Shown piece after piece: positions 61,065 to 64,000 of a stretch of DNA of 64,000 nucleotides (position 1 is the first letter of the stretch; the number at the start of each line of letters is the position of its first letter). Source of the DNA: Pseudomonas tohonis (GTDB lineage Bacteria; Pseudomonadota; Gammaproteobacteria; Pseudomonadales; Pseudomonadaceae); the NCBI RefSeq assembly GCF_012767755.2, contig NZ_AP023189.1, forward strand, positions 1,550,001 through 1,614,000, in the 5' to 3' direction. Under the pieces are notes generated by a model that searched no databases, was not told the DNA's origin, and saw only the letters and a list, made by a program, of their open reading frames with translations. The translations under genes were made by a program, and so were the position numbers.

Positions 61065-62210
61065 GTGCAGACCCAGGGTTACTTCGACTTGCGCTTCGAG
61101 AAGGTGCGCGACCAGTTCGCCGCGCTGTTCGACGATCCCCAGGAGCGCGGCGCCGCGCTCTGCGTCCAGGTGGGCGGCGAGACCGTGCTCGACCTCTGGG
61201 CCGGTGTCGCCGACAAGGACGGCCAGGAAGCCTGGCAGACCGACACCATCCTCAACCTGTTCTCCTGCACCAAGACCTTCACCGCCGTCGCCGCGCTGCA
61301 GCTGGTGGGCGAGGGCAAGCTCGAGCTGGACGTGCCCGTGGCCCGCTACTGGCCCGCGTTCGCCGCTGCCGGCAAGGAGCGCATCACCCTGCGCCAGCTG
61401 CTCTCCCACCGCGCCGGCTTGCCGGCGATCCGCCAGCCGCTGCCCGCAGAAGCCCTCTACGACTGGCAGGCGATGACCGCCGCGCTGGCCGCCGAGGAAC
61501 CCTGGTGGACGCCGGGCGAGGAACACGGCTATGCCCCCATCACCTATGGCTGGCTGGCCGGCGAGGTGATCCGCCTGGCCGACGGGCGCGGCCCGGGCGA
61601 ATCGATCGCCGCGCGCATCGCCCGCCCGCTGGGGCTGGATTTCCATGTCGGCCTGGATGACGCCGAGTTCCATCGCGTGGCCCATATCGCCCGCGCCAAA
61701 GGCAACCTGGGCGACGCCTCGGCCCAGCGCCTGCTCAAGTGCATGATGAGCGAGCCCACCGCCCTCAGTACCCGTGCCTTCACCAACCCGCCGTCGATCA
61801 TGACCAGCACCAACAAGCCCGAATGGCGGCGCATGCAGCAGCCGGCGGCCAACGGCCACGGCAACGCCCGCAGCCTGGCGGGCTTCTACGCCGGCCTGCT
61901 GGACGGCCAGTTGCTCGACTCCGCGCTGCTCGCCGAGCTCACCCGCGAGCACGCCGTCGGCGACGACCGCACCCTGCTGACCCGTACCCGTTTCGGCCTG
62001 GGCTGCATGCTCGACCAGCCGGACGTGGCCAACGCCACCTACGGCATGGGCAGGCTCGCCTTCGGGCATCCCGGCGCCGGCGGCTCCATCGGTTTCGCCG
62101 ATCCGGAACGCGAGGTCGCCTTCGGCTTCGTCACCAACACCCTCGGCCCCTATGTGCTGATGGACCCGCGCGCCCAGCTCCTGGCACGCACCTTCGCCGA
62201 GTGCCTGTAG
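61065..62210 (+). CDS. Family VIII (beta-lactamase-fold) serine esterase
   Basis: A 381-residue cytosolic hydrolase. The SxxK motif is in LFSCTKTFTAVA (near residue 77), the Tyr motif in HGYAPITYGWLAGEV (near 168), and a GHPGAGGSIGFAD segment near the C-terminus replaces KTG. This is the EstB/family VIII carboxylesterase pattern. The GTG at 61065, with GAGGAG seven bases before it, gives the natural start VQTQGYFDLRFEKVRDQF; upstream in-frame codons overlap the terminator. It is downstream of the agarase-like gene in the same direction. Confidence 0.9.
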   Translation: MQTQGYFDLRFEKVRDQFAALFDDPQERGAALCVQVGGETVLDLWAGVADKDGQEAWQTDTILNLFSCTKTFTAVAALQLVGEGKLELDVPVARYWPAFAAAGKERITLRQLLSHRAGLPAIRQPLPAEALYDWQAMTAALAAEEPWWTPGEEHGYAPITYGWLAGEVIRLADGRGPGESIAARIARPLGLDFHVGLDDAEFHRVAHIARAKGNLGDASAQRLLKCMMSEPTALSTRAFTNPPSIMTSTNKPEWRRMQQPAANGHGNARSLAGFYAGLLDGQLLDSALLAELTREHAVGDDRTLLTRTRFGLGCMLDQPDVANATYGMGRLAFGHPGAGGSIGFADPEREVAFGFVTNTLGPYVLMDPRAQLLARTFAECL

Positions 62211-62351
62211 CGGCACCGCTCGTCAGTTGAGCGCAATATCCCTTTGCGGATGAAGGGGTTGCGTCCAGAATTTCAGCTTGTACCTGAGATTGATGCGCCA
62301 TCATGCGATGGCGCATCGCCTTCTCCCTTCACCTGTTATGGGGGCCCCTCC

Positions 62352-63056
62352 ATGAAGCTGCTCAAGTCGTCCACCTTGATCCTCTGCATGACCGTTTCCG
62401 GTTGCAGCACCTTCAGCCACGACAAGCCGGCGGAACAAGCCCATGCACAGAACAGCGGCACCAGCCACTGGTGGTGGCCGTTCGGTGGCAGCGACGAGAA
62501 GGTGGCCAAGGCCGAGGTGCCCAAGGTCGACGAGAAGCTGACCCAGGCCTGGCTGGACCAGTACGAGCCGCGCCTGCGCGAGGCGGTCAAGGGCAGCAAG
62601 CTGGAAGTGGAGCGCCGCGACAACCTGCTGGTGGTCACCGCGCCGGTGGAAGGCTCGTTCAATCCCGATCGCCCCAGCATGCTGCTGCCCATCACCCTCG
62701 GCCCCTTCAGCCGTGTCGCCAAGCTGGTGGAGGGCGATCCCAAGACCGGCGTGCTGGTCCTCGGCCATGCCGACACCTCCGGCGAGGATGCCCTCAACCG
62801 CAAGCTCAGCCAGGAGCGCGCCCAGGCGGTGGCGGCGATCTTCCGCCTCAGCGGCCTGCAGCGTGATCGCCTGTCGCTCAAGGGCGTCGGTTCCGACATG
62901 CCCCGCGCGGCCAACGACAGCAAGGACGGGCGTTCCCTGAACCGCCGCGTGGAGATCCTCCTCACCCCGCAGGACACCCTGGTGGCCCTGCTGGCCCGCT
63001 ACAACCAGCCACCGAAGGTCGCCCAGCAGGTGGTTGCGGCAGATCAAGGAAAATGA
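62352..63056 (+). CDS. OmpA-family lipoprotein
   Basis: A 234-residue outer-membrane lipoprotein. The signal peptide MKLLKSSTLILCMTVSGC has lipobox VSGC. A Trp-rich stretch (SGTSHWWWPFGG) comes next, and the C-terminal OmpA domain has VLGHADTSGEDALNRKLSQERAQAV and LNRRVEILL for peptidoglycan binding. Unlike the pair at 52983-54515 it lacks acidic calcium repeats. The ribosome site before the ATG at 62352 is poor. It sits between the esterase and pdxH in the same direction, as in P. aeruginosa (recalled). Confidence 0.92.
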   Translation: MKLLKSSTLILCMTVSGCSTFSHDKPAEQAHAQNSGTSHWWWPFGGSDEKVAKAEVPKVDEKLTQAWLDQYEPRLREAVKGSKLEVERRDNLLVVTAPVEGSFNPDRPSMLLPITLGPFSRVAKLVEGDPKTGVLVLGHADTSGEDALNRKLSQERAQAVAAIFRLSGLQRDRLSLKGVGSDMPRAANDSKDGRSLNRRVEILLTPQDTLVALLARYNQPPKVAQQVVAADQGK

Positions 63057-63101
63057 GCCTTCCTTGGGTAAGCTAGGGCTTTCCTTTTCCAGGACGCCGT
63101 G

Positions 63102-63749
63102 ATGACCCAGACCCTCGCCGACATGCGCCGCGACTACACCCGCGACGGCCTCAGCGAAGCCCAGGCTCCCGAGGAGCCCTTCGCCCTCTTCCAGCAGTGG
63201 TTCGGCGATGCGGTGAAGACCGAGCAGCTGCCGGTCGAGCCCAACGCCATGACCCTGGCGACCGTCGATGCCGACGGTCGACCGCACTGCCGGGTGCTCC
63301 TGCTCAAGGGGCTCGATGCGCGCGGCTTCACCTTCTTCAGCAATTATGAGAGCGCCAAGGGCGAGCAGCTCGCGGCCCGTCCCTTCGCCGCCATGACCTT
63401 CTTCTGGCCCAGCCTGGAGCGGCAGGTACGCATCGAGGGCCGTGTCGAGCGGGTCACCCCGGAAGAGTCCGATGCCTATTTCCAGGTGCGCCCCCTGGGC
63501 AGCCGCATCGGCGCCTGGGCCTCGCCGCAGAGCCGGGTGATCGCCGACCGTGCCGAGCTGGAGCAGCTCCTCGCCGAGACCGAGCGGCGCTTCCTCAACC
63601 TGGCGCCCACCTGCCCGCCGCACTGGGGCGGCTACCGCCTGCTGCCCGAACGCGTCGAGTTCTGGCAAGGCCGTCCGAGCCGCCTGCACGACCGCCTCAA
63701 CTACCGCCTCGTCGACGGCCGGTGGATGTTCGAACGCCTCGCCCCCTGA
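63102..63749 (+). CDS. pdxH: Pyridoxamine/pyridoxine 5'-phosphate oxidase
   Basis: An FMN enzyme that forms pyridoxal 5'-phosphate from pyridoxamine or pyridoxine phosphate, the last step of vitamin B6 synthesis and salvage. It has 215 residues. FMN and substrate motifs include [59 protein letters not shown] and the C-terminal signature [16 protein letters not shown]. An in-frame GTG three bases before the ATG at 63102 is the only alternative. It is 45 bases after the OmpA-type gene. Confidence 0.97.
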   Translation: MTQTLADMRRDYTRDGLSEAQAPEEPFALFQQWFGDAVKTEQLPVEPNAMTLATVDADGRPHCRVLLLKGLDARGFTFFSNYESAKGEQLAARPFAAMTFFWPSLERQVRIEGRVERVTPEESDAYFQVRPLGSRIGAWASPQSRVIADRAELEQLLAETERRFLNLAPTCPPHWGGYRLLPERVEFWQGRPSRLHDRLNYRLVDGRWMFERLAP

Positions 63750-63808
63750 GGCTTTCCCGGGCGGCGTAGCCGCCCTGTAGACTGGCGGCTTCCCCAGGAG
63801 GCCGCCCC

Positions 63809-64000
63809 ATGCTCGAACTCGACTCCACCCTGGCGCAGCACATCGTCGACCGCGCCATGGCCATCCTTCCGCACAACATCAATGTCATGGATGCCCAGGG
63901 CATGATCATCGGCAGCGGCGACCCGCTGCGCATTCACACCCGCCACGAGGGCGCCCAGCTGGTGTTGGCCAACCGCCGCGTGGTGGAGATCGACGAACAG
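63809..64000 (+). CDS. cdaR: CdaR-family sugar diacid regulator (5' end only)
   Basis: The first 64 codons of a gene continuing past the window. It starts LELDSTLAQHIVDRAMAILPHNINVMDAQGMIIGSGD, the sugar-diacid-recognition domain of CdaR-type regulators, which in full length are about 370 residues with a C-terminal HTH. AGGAGG (63796-63801) lies eight bases before the ATG. In Pseudomonas such a gene precedes a glycerate kinase and transporter operon, which it would regulate; that part is outside the window. Confidence 0.88.
   Translation, partial: MLELDSTLAQHIVDRAMAILPHNINVMDAQGMIIGSGDPLRIHTRHEGAQLVLANRRVVEIDEQ

Noticed and set aside
1-64000. CRISPR arrays, tRNA, rRNA or a prophage
   Set aside because: No regularly spaced direct repeats, no tRNA cloverleaf or rRNA sequence, and no run of phage structural genes were noticed. 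A subtle tRNA could be missed without a covariance search.

Overview
The window is a chromosomal segment of a GC-rich gammaproteobacterium, almost certainly a Pseudomonas in the broad sense (aeruginosa/resinovorans/alcaligenes-like). The evidence is the set of lineage-typical genes (mvaT, a PctA-type amino-acid chemoreceptor, purU with an N-terminal ACT domain, the YaeQ-recJ pair, the YchJ/DUF6231/OmpA/dinG/pdxH block), strong GC preference at third codon positions and Pseudomonas-type intergenic hairpin repeats. No rRNA, tRNA or CRISPR array was seen. From memory, gene order resembles three separate stretches of the P. aeruginosa chromosome joined by accessory DNA; this was not checked by alignment.

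Layout. 1-11.3 kb: core block with a SpoIIM-like membrane protein (cut by the window edge), an RDD protein, a polytopic membrane protein, exonuclease I (sbcB), the nucleoid silencer mvaT, purU, an amino-acid chemoreceptor, a HerA/YjgR-type ATPase, a Pit phosphate transporter and a small conserved protein. 11.5-23.4 kb: a more mixed stretch with a MocR-type regulator, ccoG away from any ccoNOQP, a lipoprotein, a BRO-N gene pair with a structured leader, a lower-GC GAF-PAS-PAS-GGDEF protein, a broken immunity-like gene, copper nitrite reductase nirK with a frameshifted nirV, a periplasmic-binding-type protein and a CaiB/BaiF CoA-transferase. 23.7-37.8 kb: the most notable region, a co-directional cluster of YjfI/DUF2170, PspA, a YqiJ/NfeD-like OB-fold membrane protein, a flotillin, a TerB-like protein, a 1750-residue AAA+ protein, a rhomboid-like membrane protein, a phospholipase-D/Nuc-like protein and an Upf1-like superfamily 1 helicase with a nuclease-like tail. 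37.9-40.6 kb: a membrane GGDEF protein and an IS110-family insertion sequence amid palindromic repeats. 40.6-45.9 kb: a TPR-like membrane-anchored protein, YaeQ, RecJ and a short-chain dehydrogenase. 46.2-50.7 kb: a secreted beta-helix protein, a second chemoreceptor, and a two-gene unit (a small protein resembling part of MreB plus DUF4166). 50.7-64 kb: a syntenic block with a secreted unknown protein, YchJ, DUF6231, two tandem OmpA-type lipoproteins with duplicated promoter-proximal motifs, a DUF1145 protein, a collagen-like secreted protein, a CopD-like protein, DinG, an agarase-like secreted glycosidase, a family VIII esterase, a third OmpA-type lipoprotein, pdxH and the start of a CdaR-type regulator.

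How the genes fit together. The 23.7-37.8 kb cluster reads as an inner-membrane surveillance and repair module: PspA (membrane coat), flotillin plus OB-fold partner (membrane microdomain scaffold), a CesT/Tir-like DUF2170 protein, a large AAA+ remodeller and a TerB-like protein. A rhomboid-like protein is translationally coupled to the AAA+ gene, and PLD-fold and helicase/nuclease genes follow, suggesting a link between membrane damage and nucleic-acid processing. That link is inference. The nirK-nirV pair suggests nitrite respiration or NO metabolism that may be impaired by the nirV frameshift. Elsewhere the genes serve nucleotide and cofactor metabolism, DNA repair, chemotaxis, c-di-GMP signalling and envelope structure.
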